Assembly (NCBI GenBank): GCA_040544425.1 | Contig: JBEONO010000021.1 | Coordinates: 4,653 to 68,652 of the forward strand | Reading direction: 5' to 3' | Source: Solimicrobium sp040544425 | Lineage (GTDB): Bacteria > Pseudomonadota > Gammaproteobacteria > Burkholderiales > Burkholderiaceae_D | DNA length: 64,000 nucleotides | Part shown: piece after piece, positions 9,776-19,026 of the stretch | Position numbering within the stretch: position 1 is the first letter of the stretch | How the letters are laid out: each line of letters starts with the position of its first letter | Translations under genes and position numbers: made by a program | The notes under the pieces: generated by a model | The model's database searches: none | What the model was told of the DNA's origin: nothing | Seen by the model: the letters and a program-made list of their open reading frames with translations, nothing else

Positions 9776-11425
9776 ATGAATAACAATCTGGATAACCCGT
9801 TTTACTATCTCGAAAACTTTCGGTTCGTACTGGCCTGGGTGCAGCAAAGATATGCCGATTTGCTGGAGCCCGACGAAGCTGATTTCATTCGCCGATTCGA
9901 ATGCGTGTCGATTCAGGCGCAGGCTCTGCTGGTGCGAATGGTCATGCGACGCGGCAATCTGTTCCGGGCCAGCAAGCTGAACTACCCGGAAATTGGCGCA
10001 ACTGTCGACGCGGCAGTCGAGTTGATTGAGCACCGCTGGGTGACAGTCGATCCGCTCATCACGGTTGAACAACTGTACGGCTTGCTGACAAAAAATGAGT
10101 TTGCCAGTGCACTGCAATTGACTGAAGTGAAGGGTGCGAAAAAACTGGATCTGCTCGAATCAGTGCGCGACAGCCTGAGTGAGCCGCGCAAATTTTCTGA
10201 GTGGGGTGCCAGCGAACCCTTATTTGAAGTGAACATTGCCAGCCTGTGTGATCATATTCGCTTGATGTTTTTTGGAAATCTGTATCAGGACTGGTCGGAA
10301 TTTGTGCTCGCCGATCTGGGCATTTTTACCTTTGAAAAAGTGCCGTTCTCTGACGCGTCGCGCGCCTTCCATGTCCGCGCCGATATCAACATTTATCTGC
10401 AGCTGTACCGCTGTCGTGAACGCTTGCAGGGTGGTGATGACCTTGAAGCTATTCAAAGCGACGTTGAGGCCATCTGCTGCACCAATCCGTGGTTGCGGCG
10501 CAGGCGCGCAAAGCTGTTGTTTCAGATTGGCCAGGAATTTGAACGTCTTGCCGATCACCAGAGTGCACTGAACAGTTTTGCGCGCTGCAATTATTTTGGA
10601 GCGCGCTCACGTCAGATTCGCGTACTCGAAAAACTTGGCCAGCCTGAAGCTGCGCTGCAACTGGCCCAGATCGCTGAGTCGGCTCCTGAAAGCGCCGAAG
10701 AGAGTCAGCATCTGGCGCGCATCATGCCGCGTCTGCGCCGCAAACTCGGGCTCACTGCCCGGCAAGCAAAGATCAAAACGCAGCCCGAGCGTATTGATCT
10801 GACCTTGCTGCGGCCCGCTGATAGCGCATCGGTCGAAGAAGCGGTGCGACGCTATCTCGAGCTGCAATCTCCAACAATTGCCCCGGTTTACTATGTCGAA
10901 AATACGTTGATCAATTCCCTGTTCGGGCTGCTGTGCTGGGACGCGATTTTCAGTCCGGTACCGGGCGCATTTTTTCATCCGTTCCAGATCGGGCCGGCAG
11001 ATTTGCACAGCGCAGATTTTCGAACGCAACGCGCCGAGCTGTTTCAACATTGCCTGTCGCAACTGAACTCGCAGCAATACCGGCAGACAATTCGGGACAC
11101 CTTCGCGCGCAAACGAGGTATTCAGTCGCCGTTCGTGTATTGGTCCATTCTCGATGAAACGCTGCTGGATCATGCGCTCAGCTGTTTTCCGCCACATCAT
11201 CTGGGAAAATGGTTTGAACGCATCCTCGATGGCATGGCCAGCAACCGCACGGGCTTTCCCGACCTGATCCAATTTTGGCCGCAGCAGCAACAGTATCGGA
11301 TGATTGAGGTCAAGGGGCCGGGAGACCGGCTGCAAGATAATCAAATCCGTTTTCTCGATTTCTGTAGTCAGCATCAGATGCCGGTAACCGTGTGCTATGT
11401 CGAATGGGAATCGGAACAGTCATGA
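9776..11425 (+). CDS. VRR-NUC domain nuclease, FAN1-like
   Basis: A 549-residue protein whose C-terminal 100 residues form a VRR-NUC PD-(D/E)xK nuclease: GFPDL with Asp496, then EVKGPGD with Glu511 and Lys513, and Gln523 in the following helix. The long N-terminal part is helical and fits the SAP/TPR-like region of bacterial FAN1 proteins, structure-specific nucleases that unhook DNA interstrand cross-links. The start chosen is ATG 9776, giving the N-terminus MNNNLDNPFYYLENF seen in FAN1-type proteins; an upstream in-frame TTG at 9665 would add an unlikely 37-residue leader. Its stop overlaps the next start (ATGA), coupling it to an XPD/Cas4-type helicase. Function in cross-link repair is inferred from family. 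Confidence 0.88.
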   Translation: MNNNLDNPFYYLENFRFVLAWVQQRYADLLEPDEADFIRRFECVSIQAQALLVRMVMRRGNLFRASKLNYPEIGATVDAAVELIEHRWVTVDPLITVEQLYGLLTKNEFASALQLTEVKGAKKLDLLESVRDSLSEPRKFSEWGASEPLFEVNIASLCDHIRLMFFGNLYQDWSEFVLADLGIFTFEKVPFSDASRAFHVRADINIYLQLYRCRERLQGGDDLEAIQSDVEAICCTNPWLRRRRAKLLFQIGQEFERLADHQSALNSFARCNYFGARSRQIRVLEKLGQPEAALQLAQIAESAPESAEESQHLARIMPRLRRKLGLTARQAKIKTQPERIDLTLLRPADSASVEEAVRRYLELQSPTIAPVYYVENTLINSLFGLLCWDAIFSPVPGAFFHPFQIGPADLHSADFRTQRAELFQHCLSQLNSQQYRQTIRDTFARKRGIQSPFVYWSILDETLLDHALSCFPPHHLGKWFERILDGMASNRTGFPDLIQFWPQQQQYRMIEVKGPGDRLQDNQIRFLDFCSQHQMPVTVCYVEWESEQS

Positions 11426-13701
11426 GCGAAGCCGCCATTCCCGCCTACACGATTGCTGTGCGGGCACTGTGCGAGTTCACGGCCAAATGTGGTGACCTTG
11501 ATTTGCGCTTCACACCCGGCCCATCGGCCGAAGAAGGCATCGCGGGTCACGCGGCGGTGCGCGCACGGCGGCGGGCCGGTTATCAGTCAGAAGTCAGTCT
11601 GGAAGGGGTCTGTCAGCAATTGCGTGTGCGTGGCCGGGCGGATGGCTACGACCCGGCAGCAAACGAGGTTGAAGAGATCAAGACCTATCGTGGCGACCTG
11701 ACCAGGATGGCAGACAATAACCGCCAACTGCATTGGGCTCAGGCAAAAATATATGGCTATTTGCTGTGTAAAAAATTCGATCTCAGCGAAATCAACGTTG
11801 TGCTCGTCTACTACGAGATTGCTGAACAAACCGAAACGCGGTTGGTTGAGCGGTATTCGTCCGTTGATCTGCAGCTGTTTTTTGAAGATCAGTGTGGCCG
11901 CTTTCTGGCCTGGGCTGTGCAGGAACTGCAGCATCGAATGACACGGGATGATTTATTGCAATCGATGAAGTTTCCCTATCCCGATTTCAGAACCGGACAA
12001 CGCAAGCTGGCCCAGGCCGTCTATAAAGCCGCAACCCAGGCCTGCTGTCTGATGGCGCAGGCACCAACCGGCATTGGCAAAACCATCGGAACCTTGTTCC
12101 CCTTGCTGAAGGCCGCGCCGGCAGGCAGACTGGATAAAATTTTTTACCTGGCCGCCAAGACGTCCGGCCGACAATTGGCACTGGACGGATTGGCATTGAT
12201 CAGACAATCCGCACCACGCCTGCGTGTTTTGGAACTGATTGCGCGCGATAAGGCTTGCGAGCACCCGGATAAAGCCTGTCACGGTGAATCCTGCCCACTC
12301 GCGCAGGGCTTTTATGATCGACTTCCGGAGGCGCGACGCGCAATGTTGGATGTGGCGGTGTTTGACAAGGCCACGACCCGCGAGGTCGCACTGGCACATC
12401 AAATCTGTCCGTACTACCTCAGCCAGGAAATGGTGCGCTGGTCGGATGTGGTGGTCGCTGACTACAATTACTATTTTGATGTCAGTGCACTGCTTCATGC
12501 GATGAGCAGCAACTACCAATGGCAGGTCGGTGTGCTGGTCGACGAGGCACATAATCTGGTTGAGCGGGCCCGCAAAATGTACAGTGCGGAACTGGATCAG
12601 TCGAAATTGAAATTGCTGCGCGCTTTAGCGCCACCGGAGTTGAAGGGATCGTTGGATCGTTTGAACCGCAGCTGGAACGCGATAGGCAAAGACCAGGGTG
12701 CCGCGTATCAGACTTACCCTGATATCCCTGATACATTCATTCTGGCGCTGCAAAAAGTGTGCGTTGCGATCGGCGATTATCTCGTCGCACATCCAGCCAC
12801 GGTCGAGCCACGGCTGCAGCAATTTTTTTTCGATGCTCAATTGTTTATTCGTCTCGCGGAAGTATTTGGTGACCATTCGCTGTTCGACGTGACATTCATG
12901 CCAGGCCAGACATCAGGGCGACGCCTCGCAACGCTGTGCATACGAAATGTCGTTCCGGCGCCGTTCCTCAAGCCGCGGTTTGATACTGCCCATACCACCA
13001 CCCTGTTTTCCGCGACGCTGGGCCCCTGGCAATTCTATAGCGATATGTTTGGCACACCACCCGACACGCCCTGGATTGAAGTTGAATCGCCGTTTGATGC
13101 GGCGCAATTGACGGTGCAGATTACGCCGCATATCTCGACCCGCTACCGCGAACGCACCCAATCGCTCGCTCCCATCGTCACCTTGATGTCGCAGCAATTT
13201 GCAGCGCGACCGGGGAATTATTTTGCGTTCTTCAGCAGCTTCGACTATTTGCAGAATGTATTGGACGTGATGCGCAAACAATCTCCACTGATTCCGGTGT
13301 GGGAGCAATCCCGCGCCATGAGTGAAGCAGACCGGGACAATTTCCTGGCGCGGTTCAAGGTGGAGGGGCAGGGAATCGGATTTGCCGTGCTTGGTGGCGC
13401 ATTTGCCGAGGCGATTGACTTGCCGGGTGAACGCCTGATCGGCGCCTTCATTGCTACTCTGGGCTTACCGCAGACCAATGAGGTCAACGAGCAGCTCCGG
13501 ATCCGTATGCAGAAGATGTTTTGTGCCGGGTATGAATATGCCTATCTCTATCCGGGCCTGCAGAAGGTTGTTCAGGCAGCCGGCCGGGTGATTCGCACCA
13601 CGTCCGACCAGGGTGCGATTTTCTTGATGGATGATCGCTTTGATCGCCACGAGGTAAAGCAATTGCTGCCAGCCTGGTGGAATCTTTCTGAATTGACCTG
13701 A
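11422..13701 (+). CDS. Cas4-like nuclease / XPD-DinG-type iron-sulfur helicase fusion
   Basis: A 759-residue SF2 helicase with an N-terminal nuclease-like domain. Residues about 20-190 hold a PD-(D/E)xK pattern (GRADG with Asp74, then EEIKTY with Glu85 and Lys87). The helicase follows: Walker A APTGIGKT at 214-221, four cysteines at 279, 286, 291 and 329 suited to a [4Fe-4S] cluster as in XPD and DinG, DEAH box at 374-377, and motif VI QAAGRVIR at 718-725. The start at 11422 overlaps the nuclease stop by 4 bp; an earlier in-frame ATG at 11392 is less likely. The pair probably acts together, the helicase opening or tracking DNA that the FAN1-like nuclease cuts. Confidence 0.88.
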   Translation: MSEAAIPAYTIAVRALCEFTAKCGDLDLRFTPGPSAEEGIAGHAAVRARRRAGYQSEVSLEGVCQQLRVRGRADGYDPAANEVEEIKTYRGDLTRMADNNRQLHWAQAKIYGYLLCKKFDLSEINVVLVYYEIAEQTETRLVERYSSVDLQLFFEDQCGRFLAWAVQELQHRMTRDDLLQSMKFPYPDFRTGQRKLAQAVYKAATQACCLMAQAPTGIGKTIGTLFPLLKAAPAGRLDKIFYLAAKTSGRQLALDGLALIRQSAPRLRVLELIARDKACEHPDKACHGESCPLAQGFYDRLPEARRAMLDVAVFDKATTREVALAHQICPYYLSQEMVRWSDVVVADYNYYFDVSALLHAMSSNYQWQVGVLVDEAHNLVERARKMYSAELDQSKLKLLRALAPPELKGSLDRLNRSWNAIGKDQGAAYQTYPDIPDTFILALQKVCVAIGDYLVAHPATVEPRLQQFFFDAQLFIRLAEVFGDHSLFDVTFMPGQTSGRRLATLCIRNVVPAPFLKPRFDTAHTTTLFSATLGPWQFYSDMFGTPPDTPWIEVESPFDAAQLTVQITPHISTRYRERTQSLAPIVTLMSQQFAARPGNYFAFFSSFDYLQNVLDVMRKQSPLIPVWEQSRAMSEADRDNFLARFKVEGQGIGFAVLGGAFAEAIDLPGERLIGAFIATLGLPQTNEVNEQLRIRMQKMFCAGYEYAYLYPGLQKVVQAAGRVIRTTSDQGAIFLMDDRFDRHEVKQLLPAWWNLSELT

Positions 13702-13706
13702 ATGTT

Positions 13707-14198
13707 TTAGGACATTAACGCACACTCAACCGGGATGGCGTTCAGTGTTTTAATTAATATTTGCGGATCAATTCCGACCAGATAACCGCGCCGTCCGCCA
13801 TTGATATAAATTTTCGGTAATGAAAGAATTCCCATTTCCACATAAATCGGCATTACTTTCTTGGTGCCGAATGGTGAGGTACCGCCCACCTGATAGCCGC
13901 TGTGACGTTGCGCCATCTCGGGGCTGCAGGGTGCGACACTTTTGCAGCCGATCTGACGAGCCAGATTCTTGGTCGAGACGGTGCAGTCACCATGCATCAA
14001 CACGATCATGGGTTTGGCTGCTTCATTCTGCATGACCAGTGTTTTAACCACACTGTGTTCATCGACATTCAGTTCGCGTGCCGACACGGCGGTGCCGCCG
14101 TTTTCTTCATAGGGGTAGGGATGTTCGGTAAACACAATCTGATGCCCACGCAAGAAATGGGTGGCTGGTGTTTCCGATATATGTTTGGCGTGGCTCAT
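13707..14198 (-). CDS. ybaK: Cys-tRNA(Pro)/Cys-tRNA(Cys) deacylase, YbaK/EbsC family
   Basis: A 163-residue YbaK-type trans-editing protein that hydrolyses Cys-tRNA(Pro) formed by error by prolyl-tRNA synthetase. Family signatures are KTLVMQNEAAKPMIVLMHGD, the conserved lysine in VSTKNLARQIG, and the loop GGTSPFGTKKVMPIYVE with the Gly-Gly-Thr/Ser-Pro segment typical of YbaK. Length is normal. It converges on the helicase gene with 5 bp between stops and precedes xerD on the same strand by about 100 bp in gene order, with no obvious functional link. Confidence 0.92.
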   Translation of the reverse strand: MSHAKHISETPATHFLRGHQIVFTEHPYPYEENGGTAVSARELNVDEHSVVKTLVMQNEAAKPMIVLMHGDCTVSTKNLARQIGCKSVAPCSPEMAQRHSGYQVGGTSPFGTKKVMPIYVEMGILSLPKIYINGGRRGYLVGIDPQILIKTLNAIPVECALMS

Positions 14199-14225
14199 AT
14201 AAATTGGTGGCGAAGTTAAATTTGA

Positions 14226-15125
14226 TTACCCGCGCGGATGATGCTCTTTGTGTAAACGTTTTAAACGTTCCCGGGCAACGTGGGTATAAATCTGGGTCGT
14301 GGAAATATCTGAATGACCGAGCAGTAATTGTACAACCCGCAAATCAGCGCCGTGGTTGATCAAATGCGTGGCAAATGCATGACGCAGTGTGTGCGGTGAC
14401 AGTGGCGCGTTGACCTCTGCCAGCTGACTGTATTTTTTGATCAGGATCCAGAACATCTGACGGGTCATGGCAGTGCCGCGCGCAGTGACGAACAGGGCAT
14501 CGTCGATCTTGCCATTCATGATGGCTGGACGGGACTCTTTCAGATAACGGCTGATCCAGTTGCTGGCAATTTCACCGAACGGGATCAGTCTGGTTTTATC
14601 GCCCTTGCCGGTAATGCGCAACACGTGATCATTCATGCTCACTTCCTGAATCTTGACCAACACCAGTTCAGTCACGCGCAAGCCACTTGCATACATCAAT
14701 TCCAGCATGCAGCGATCGCGCAATCCAAGTTCGGTCTCGACATTGGGTGCAGCCAACAGTGCTTCAACTTGCGCTTCACTCAATGTCTGAATATTGCGCG
14801 ATGGTGTTTTTGCCGATGCAATCTTGATCGTCGGATCAATGCTGATTTTGTGATGCCGCAAAGCCTGTTGATAGAATCGTTTGAAGACTGTCAGGCGACG
14901 GTTGGCACTGGTAGCTTTACTGCTGCGCAGATAATGCATGTATTGCTGAATCACTTCGGTGTTGGTGTCAAGCAGCGACTGATGGGCGTTGCTGGTTAAC
15001 CATTTGGCAAACAAGGTCAGGTCGCGTCGGTAAGCTTCCAGGGTATTTTTTGAGAGCCCGTCTTCCAGCCACAAGGTGTCGCAAAAATCGTCGATATCAG
15101 ATTGCATTTGCGGATCAATATCCAT
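14226..15125 (-). CDS. xerD: Site-specific tyrosine recombinase XerD
   Basis: A tyrosine recombinase of about 299 residues that, with XerC at dif, resolves chromosome dimers at division. The N-terminal core-binding domain (DFCDTLWLEDGLSKNTLEAY) is standard for XerD. Catalytic motifs are all visible: Arg in ASGLRVTELV, Lys in TGKGDKTR, HTLRHAFATHL with the His-x-x-Arg, His in LLGHSDISTTQIYTH, and the nucleophilic Tyr in the same motif. The start at 15125 has a GAAGG ribosome-binding site 5 nt away; a longer form from 15137 is possible. It overlaps the end of ogt by about 11 bp, suggesting coupled translation. Confidence 0.93.
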   Translation of the reverse strand: MDIDPQMQSDIDDFCDTLWLEDGLSKNTLEAYRRDLTLFAKWLTSNAHQSLLDTNTEVIQQYMHYLRSSKATSANRRLTVFKRFYQQALRHHKISIDPTIKIASAKTPSRNIQTLSEAQVEALLAAPNVETELGLRDRCMLELMYASGLRVTELVLVKIQEVSMNDHVLRITGKGDKTRLIPFGEIASNWISRYLKESRPAIMNGKIDDALFVTARGTAMTRQMFWILIKKYSQLAEVNAPLSPHTLRHAFATHLINHGADLRVVQLLLGHSDISTTQIYTHVARERLKRLHKEHHPRG

Positions 15126-15603
15126 GCACACCTTCATGTTTTAACAGCCAGCGTTTGATGGACAGCGCGTAGCCGTCGGCGTCATCTTGATTGGCAAAAC
15201 CACCGAGGCCATTCGCGGCAGTTACGCGATGGCAGGGGATGATCAGGGGATAATAATTTGCACCGCAAGCCTGGCCGACGGCACGCGGTGCAGAGCCGAT
15301 CAGTTTGGCAATCTGTCCGTAAGTGGCGACCTGTCCGATTGGAATTGAGCTGATTGCTTTCCACACTTTGTGTTGATGTGCGGTGCCTTGCAGTGACAGT
15401 GGTAAATCAAATTGAAAACCGGGATTGTCGAAGTAGTGTTCGAGTTGCCGAACGACTTTTTTTGACAGCGCGCTGGCCGGTGCACTGAGCGCATAATTGG
15501 CCGGCAGGTAAACCAGTTCCTGCAGCACGCCAGATTCAGTGCGTATTCCCAGCACACCAAACGGTGCCTCGATCACGGCACAAAAACGAATTGTCTGATT
15601 CAT
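15115..15603 (-). CDS. ogt: Methylated-DNA-protein cysteine methyltransferase
   Basis: A suicide repair protein of about 162 residues that accepts the alkyl group from O6-alkylguanine onto its cysteine. The active site PCHRV is present, with the upstream helix-turn-helix YGQIAKLIGSAPRAVGQA supplying the arginine finger and GLGGFA downstream. The start MNQTIRF at 15603 is preferred; an 18-residue N-terminal extension from 15657 would run into the terminator hairpin. The gene precedes and overlaps xerD. A strong terminator-like hairpin lies about 50 bp upstream of the start, so its own promoter must be very close or it depends on readthrough. Confidence 0.92.
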   Translation of the reverse strand: MNQTIRFCAVIEAPFGVLGIRTESGVLQELVYLPANYALSAPASALSKKVVRQLEHYFDNPGFQFDLPLSLQGTAHQHKVWKAISSIPIGQVATYGQIAKLIGSAPRAVGQACGANYYPLIIPCHRVTAANGLGGFANQDDADGYALSIKRWLLKHEGVHGY

Positions 15604-15654
15604 GTGGTAACACCAGGAAGAAGTTGGATGAAGTTGTATCACAAAAAGCAGATA

Positions 15655-15684
15655 CAAAAAAGGCGTATCCTGAGATACGCCTTT
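15655..15684 (-). terminator. Intrinsic terminator upstream of ogt
   Basis: An 11-bp perfect stem (AAAGGCGTATC against GATACGCCTTT, loop 15670-15673) is followed on the minus strand by a run of six T. It would end leftward transcription arriving from dctP before it reaches ogt. Confidence 0.8.
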
Positions 15685-15953
15685 AAAACTACTTTCGCGC
15701 TTCTTGCTAATATCATGCTTTTTTTATTTGGCATCCTTAGCTTTTATTAAAACGCGGTCTCCTCGATGTTATACCGGATTGCTCCGTTTTTTTACACACC
15801 TGCTAAATTCACATTGGAAGCAAAGATATCACAGGGAATTTGGATACGCAATTTCAAATCAGCGCTTGAAGACATCCATTTCAATATTGTGGTAAATATG
15901 TGAAAGCTTATTAAAGTCATAATCTGAACCGTGCTGCGTTGCAATGTGAATTT
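15685..15953 (-). other. Non-coding stretch downstream of dctP
   Basis: About 270 bp between the dctP stop and the terminator hairpin, with no acceptable reading frame. It is A+T-rich compared with the neighbouring housekeeping genes. It would be the 3' untranslated region of dctP or could contain a small RNA ending at the hairpin; no known RNA family was recognised. Confidence 0.4.
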
Positions 15954-16964
15954 TTATTGTTGTCTCGAGCTGCTTACTTCTTTTTTTATTTCGTTGATCA
16001 ATTCTTTTCCGATCCGGGTTTCCATTTGATCGCGCACCGGAAGCAGGGCGTCAATCCACAATTTTTTTTCTTTCTCGCTCAACTCAATCACGTTGGTTTT
16101 TCCCGAGAGTTTAATTTCTGCCAAATCTCGTTCGTTTTTCTCCTGGGCAATTATGTTGGCATATTTGGTCGTCTCGTTGATGGCTGCGGTTAACTGAATT
16201 TGAATCTCTCCGGGCAGTGTGTTCCAGAATTTTTTATTCGTGATAACGACATAGCCCATATAACCATGATTGGTCAGCGTCAGATATTTTTGTGACTGCA
16301 TTAAGTTCATTGTGTAAAACAGTGAGGGCGTGGTTTCGGTGCCATCGATGAGGCCATTATTGAGGTATTTAAATGTCTCAAAAAAAGGCATGGAAAAAGG
16401 AATCGCACCCAGGTTGTTCATTTGCGTGGCGATCACTTTGGATGGCTGAATGCGCATTCTTAAATTGCGCATATCTTCGGGGCTGCGGATTGGCTTGTTG
16501 GCGGACATGTCCTTGAAGCCATTGTCCCAATATCCCAACCCGACAACGCCATGTGCGTCCAACGTGTTAAGTAGTTTGCGACCAATTGTGCTCTGGGTAA
16601 TACGATGCAATTCATCTTGATTGCGAAACAGATAGGGCAGATCAAATACCTCAAAATTGTGTATGCCCAAGGATGAGAACTTGGAAAAGGTAGGCGCAAG
16701 CATTTGAACCGAATTTAATTGCAAGGCTTCCATTTCTTCATTATCTTTGAACAGTTGACTGTCAGAGTAAATCTCGACTTTGACCTTGCCTTTGGTTAGC
16801 TTTTCGGCGACTTCTTTGAAGTGAGTCGCAGCTAAGCCTTTTGGAGAATCGGGGGGGGCGATATGGCTAAATTTGATAATCACCTGAGAATTCGCATCAC
16901 AATAAAAAAGTGACAGTGGAAAAGTGAAAATAATTACAATTAAGTATTTAAAAGATAACATCAT
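15954..16964 (-). CDS. dctP: TRAP-type C4-dicarboxylate binding protein DctP
   Basis: A periplasmic solute-binding protein of 336 residues with a hydrophobic N-terminal export signal (about residues 6-25) and the DctP fold: VIIKFSHIAPPDSPKG at the mature N-terminus, then LPYLFRNQDELHRI, and the central RMRIQPSKV segment containing the arginine that in TRAP binders pairs with the substrate carboxylate. No DctQ or DctM membrane gene is adjacent. Instead it is divergent, 52 bp away, from a DctS-like kinase and a DctR-like regulator. It may feed a distant transporter or act as a ligand-sensing partner of the kinase; the second idea is inference from context. The ligand is probably a small carboxylate. 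Confidence 0.88.
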   Translation of the reverse strand: MMLSFKYLIVIIFTFPLSLFYCDANSQVIIKFSHIAPPDSPKGLAATHFKEVAEKLTKGKVKVEIYSDSQLFKDNEEMEALQLNSVQMLAPTFSKFSSLGIHNFEVFDLPYLFRNQDELHRITQSTIGRKLLNTLDAHGVVGLGYWDNGFKDMSANKPIRSPEDMRNLRMRIQPSKVIATQMNNLGAIPFSMPFFETFKYLNNGLIDGTETTPSLFYTMNLMQSQKYLTLTNHGYMGYVVITNKKFWNTLPGEIQIQLTAAINETTKYANIIAQEKNERDLAEIKLSGKTNVIELSEKEKKLWIDALLPVRDQMETRIGKELINEIKKEVSSSRQQ

Positions 16965-17016
16965 TTGTTAACCTTGCTATAGAATTTAGCGCCAGTTAAA
17001 AATATAGACCAATACT

Positions 17017-19017
17017 TTGGAAAACTACAAATATATCAATCGCTATCCGTTTTTTAAGCAACACTGGGTCCTGCCCATTTTGCTGGCGATCTTCTTGTTG
17101 CCGACTTTGATCCTGTTGCCGTGGCATACACAGAAGATTGAATTCGATGATCGCCAGGAGCAATTGATCGCAGATACCTTATGGCTGGAGCAGGCAATCA
17201 AAACACTGCTGGTCAAGGATGAAGACTATATTCGAATTATCGGTGACGATATTGTCAATAACCGAGGGTCATTGGAACAAATCAAAAAACGAATTTTAAC
17301 GCTGATACAAAACCATACTGAACTCCAACAAATCGTTTGGTTGAATGATTCAGACCAGGTGCAATATAGCACTCGTGCATTCAACTTTGATCAATTTTCC
17401 CCCAATTCTCAGCAAGCCATTGTGCATGCCCGTGGCAGCAAGTTGCCACAATACTCGCAGCCCGCCGCCTTGCGTAACGGCGAAGCGGCAGTTCTGATGG
17501 ATTATCACTACCCATTGTTTGATAAGGAAAAATATTTGGGCTGCATTGTTGCCAGTTACAAGCTCACCTCCATTCTCGAGAAAGCCGTCCCCTGGTGGTT
17601 TGCCAAGGAACATGAAATCAGCCTGATCGATATCGATGATAACGTTGTGGCCAATCGTTCTGATACGGGGATTGGCCATAATATTTTTATGCACTCAAAA
17701 GGATTGGATTTGCCAGGAGCCAATTTAATCCTGAAGACCAACAGCAATAAATATTTCCCCAGGCTGTTGTCGAATTATCTGGTCGCAATTGTTGTGATTC
17801 TCGGGTTGGGGTTGTCGTGGAGCCTTTGGGCTTTGTGGCGCGACATCTTGCGCCGTCAGGCAGCTGAAACTGCGCTTCGCTCTGAAATGGCATTCCGTAA
17901 AGCAATGGAAAAATCATCAATCACTGGGATGCGAGTGCGCAGCATGGACGGTCGTCTGGTTTACGTGAACGCGGCATTTTGTGAAATCGTCGGCTGGACT
18001 GAGGATCAATTGTTGGGCCAAAGGATTCCGTTTCCGTTTTGGACTGCCGAAGCGGCGGATGAATTTGCGCGACATAGTTCGAGCTTTGAAAAAATTCCGC
18101 TAACGCACGGATTCGAGACCGTATATCAACATTCGAGTGGCCGCACAGTTCCTGTACTGATTTATGAGTCGCCCTTGATGGATGAAAATGGCAGTCAGAC
18201 AGGTTGGATGGGTTCGATATTGGATATCAGTGAAAGAAAGCGCACAGAGCAGATATTGCGCCAGCACGAAGAACGCCTGCAGAGGAGCGCCCGACTGGCT
18301 ACCATGGGTGAGTTGGCTTCTGTGATGGCTCATGAACTCAATCAACCTTTGACTGCGATTAACACCTATGCCTCGGGCGTTTTAAGCATGGTGCAGTCTG
18401 GTCAGACTGAGTTGGAGCAATTGCAGCCAGCATTGACCCAGATGCAAAAACAAGCATTTCGAGCCGCGCAGATTATTCGCAGTGTTCACGATTTTGTTGT
18501 CAAGCGTGGGCCCAATAAAGTGCAAATGCAATTTCGCGATGTGTTCAATAATGTTTATCCCTTGATTGAGTTGCAGGCCAAGTCCTACCTCATCAGCATA
18601 AAATTCGACATTGACGAGCCGCTGCCGGACGTGTTCGTTGACCCTATTTCAATGGAGCAGGTAATCCTCAACTTGACAAGAAATGCGTTGCAATCGATGC
18701 AGGAATTAACCTTGCAAAAAAGAATTTTGCAGGTTGCTGCAAAACTGAATGGCAGTTTTGTTTGCGTGGAAATCATCGATAACGGCAGTGGCATAGACCA
18801 AGAAGTGGCAGACCGTTTGTTTTCACCTTTTTTTTCAACGAAGGCGGAAGGGATGGGAATGGGGCTAAATATTTGTCGCACAATTATTGAATTTCATGGC
18901 GGCCAACTTTCTTATCGTCCCAATCCGTCGGGCGGAACTATTTTTAGTTTTACAGTTCCGGTGTGTCGAGAATTAGATCTGGAAACAGATTACACAGTCA
19001 ATTCAATAAATAGTTAG
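17017..19017 (+). CDS. dctS: DctS-like sensor histidine kinase with PAS domain
   Basis: A 666-residue inner-membrane kinase. A first helix at about 20-38 (WVLPILLAIFLLPTLILLPW) and a second at about 250-272 flank a periplasmic sensor region of roughly 200 residues. A PAS domain follows (ITGMRVRSMDGRLVYVNAAF), then HisKA with phospho-acceptor His439 (MAHELNQPLTAINTYASG), and HATPase with NLTRNALQSM, DNGSGID and GMGMGLNICRTI boxes. The only reasonable start is TTG 17017. The layout matches DctS of Rhodobacter-type TRAP systems, which senses C4-dicarboxylates. The regulator gene begins 9 bp downstream. Confidence 0.9.
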   Translation: MENYKYINRYPFFKQHWVLPILLAIFLLPTLILLPWHTQKIEFDDRQEQLIADTLWLEQAIKTLLVKDEDYIRIIGDDIVNNRGSLEQIKKRILTLIQNHTELQQIVWLNDSDQVQYSTRAFNFDQFSPNSQQAIVHARGSKLPQYSQPAALRNGEAAVLMDYHYPLFDKEKYLGCIVASYKLTSILEKAVPWWFAKEHEISLIDIDDNVVANRSDTGIGHNIFMHSKGLDLPGANLILKTNSNKYFPRLLSNYLVAIVVILGLGLSWSLWALWRDILRRQAAETALRSEMAFRKAMEKSSITGMRVRSMDGRLVYVNAAFCEIVGWTEDQLLGQRIPFPFWTAEAADEFARHSSSFEKIPLTHGFETVYQHSSGRTVPVLIYESPLMDENGSQTGWMGSILDISERKRTEQILRQHEERLQRSARLATMGELASVMAHELNQPLTAINTYASGVLSMVQSGQTELEQLQPALTQMQKQAFRAAQIIRSVHDFVVKRGPNKVQMQFRDVFNNVYPLIELQAKSYLISIKFDIDEPLPDVFVDPISMEQVILNLTRNALQSMQELTLQKRILQVAAKLNGSFVCVEIIDNGSGIDQEVADRLFSPFFSTKAEGMGMGLNICRTIIEFHGGQLSYRPNPSGGTIFSFTVPVCRELDLETDYTVNSINS

Positions 19018-19026
19018 GATCTAACC

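Noticed and set aside
10607..11374. A 255-codon minus-strand frame
   Set aside because: It is antisense to the VRR-NUC gene, with no motif and no ribosome-binding site.
11953..12552. A 199-codon minus-strand frame
   Set aside because: It is antisense to the helicase core with its Walker and iron-sulfur motifs; no independent support.
16965..17016. TATAGAAT as a -10 element for the kinase gene
   Set aside because: It resembles a -10 hexamer, but no matching -35 at proper spacing was convincing in this A+T-rich 52-bp gap.
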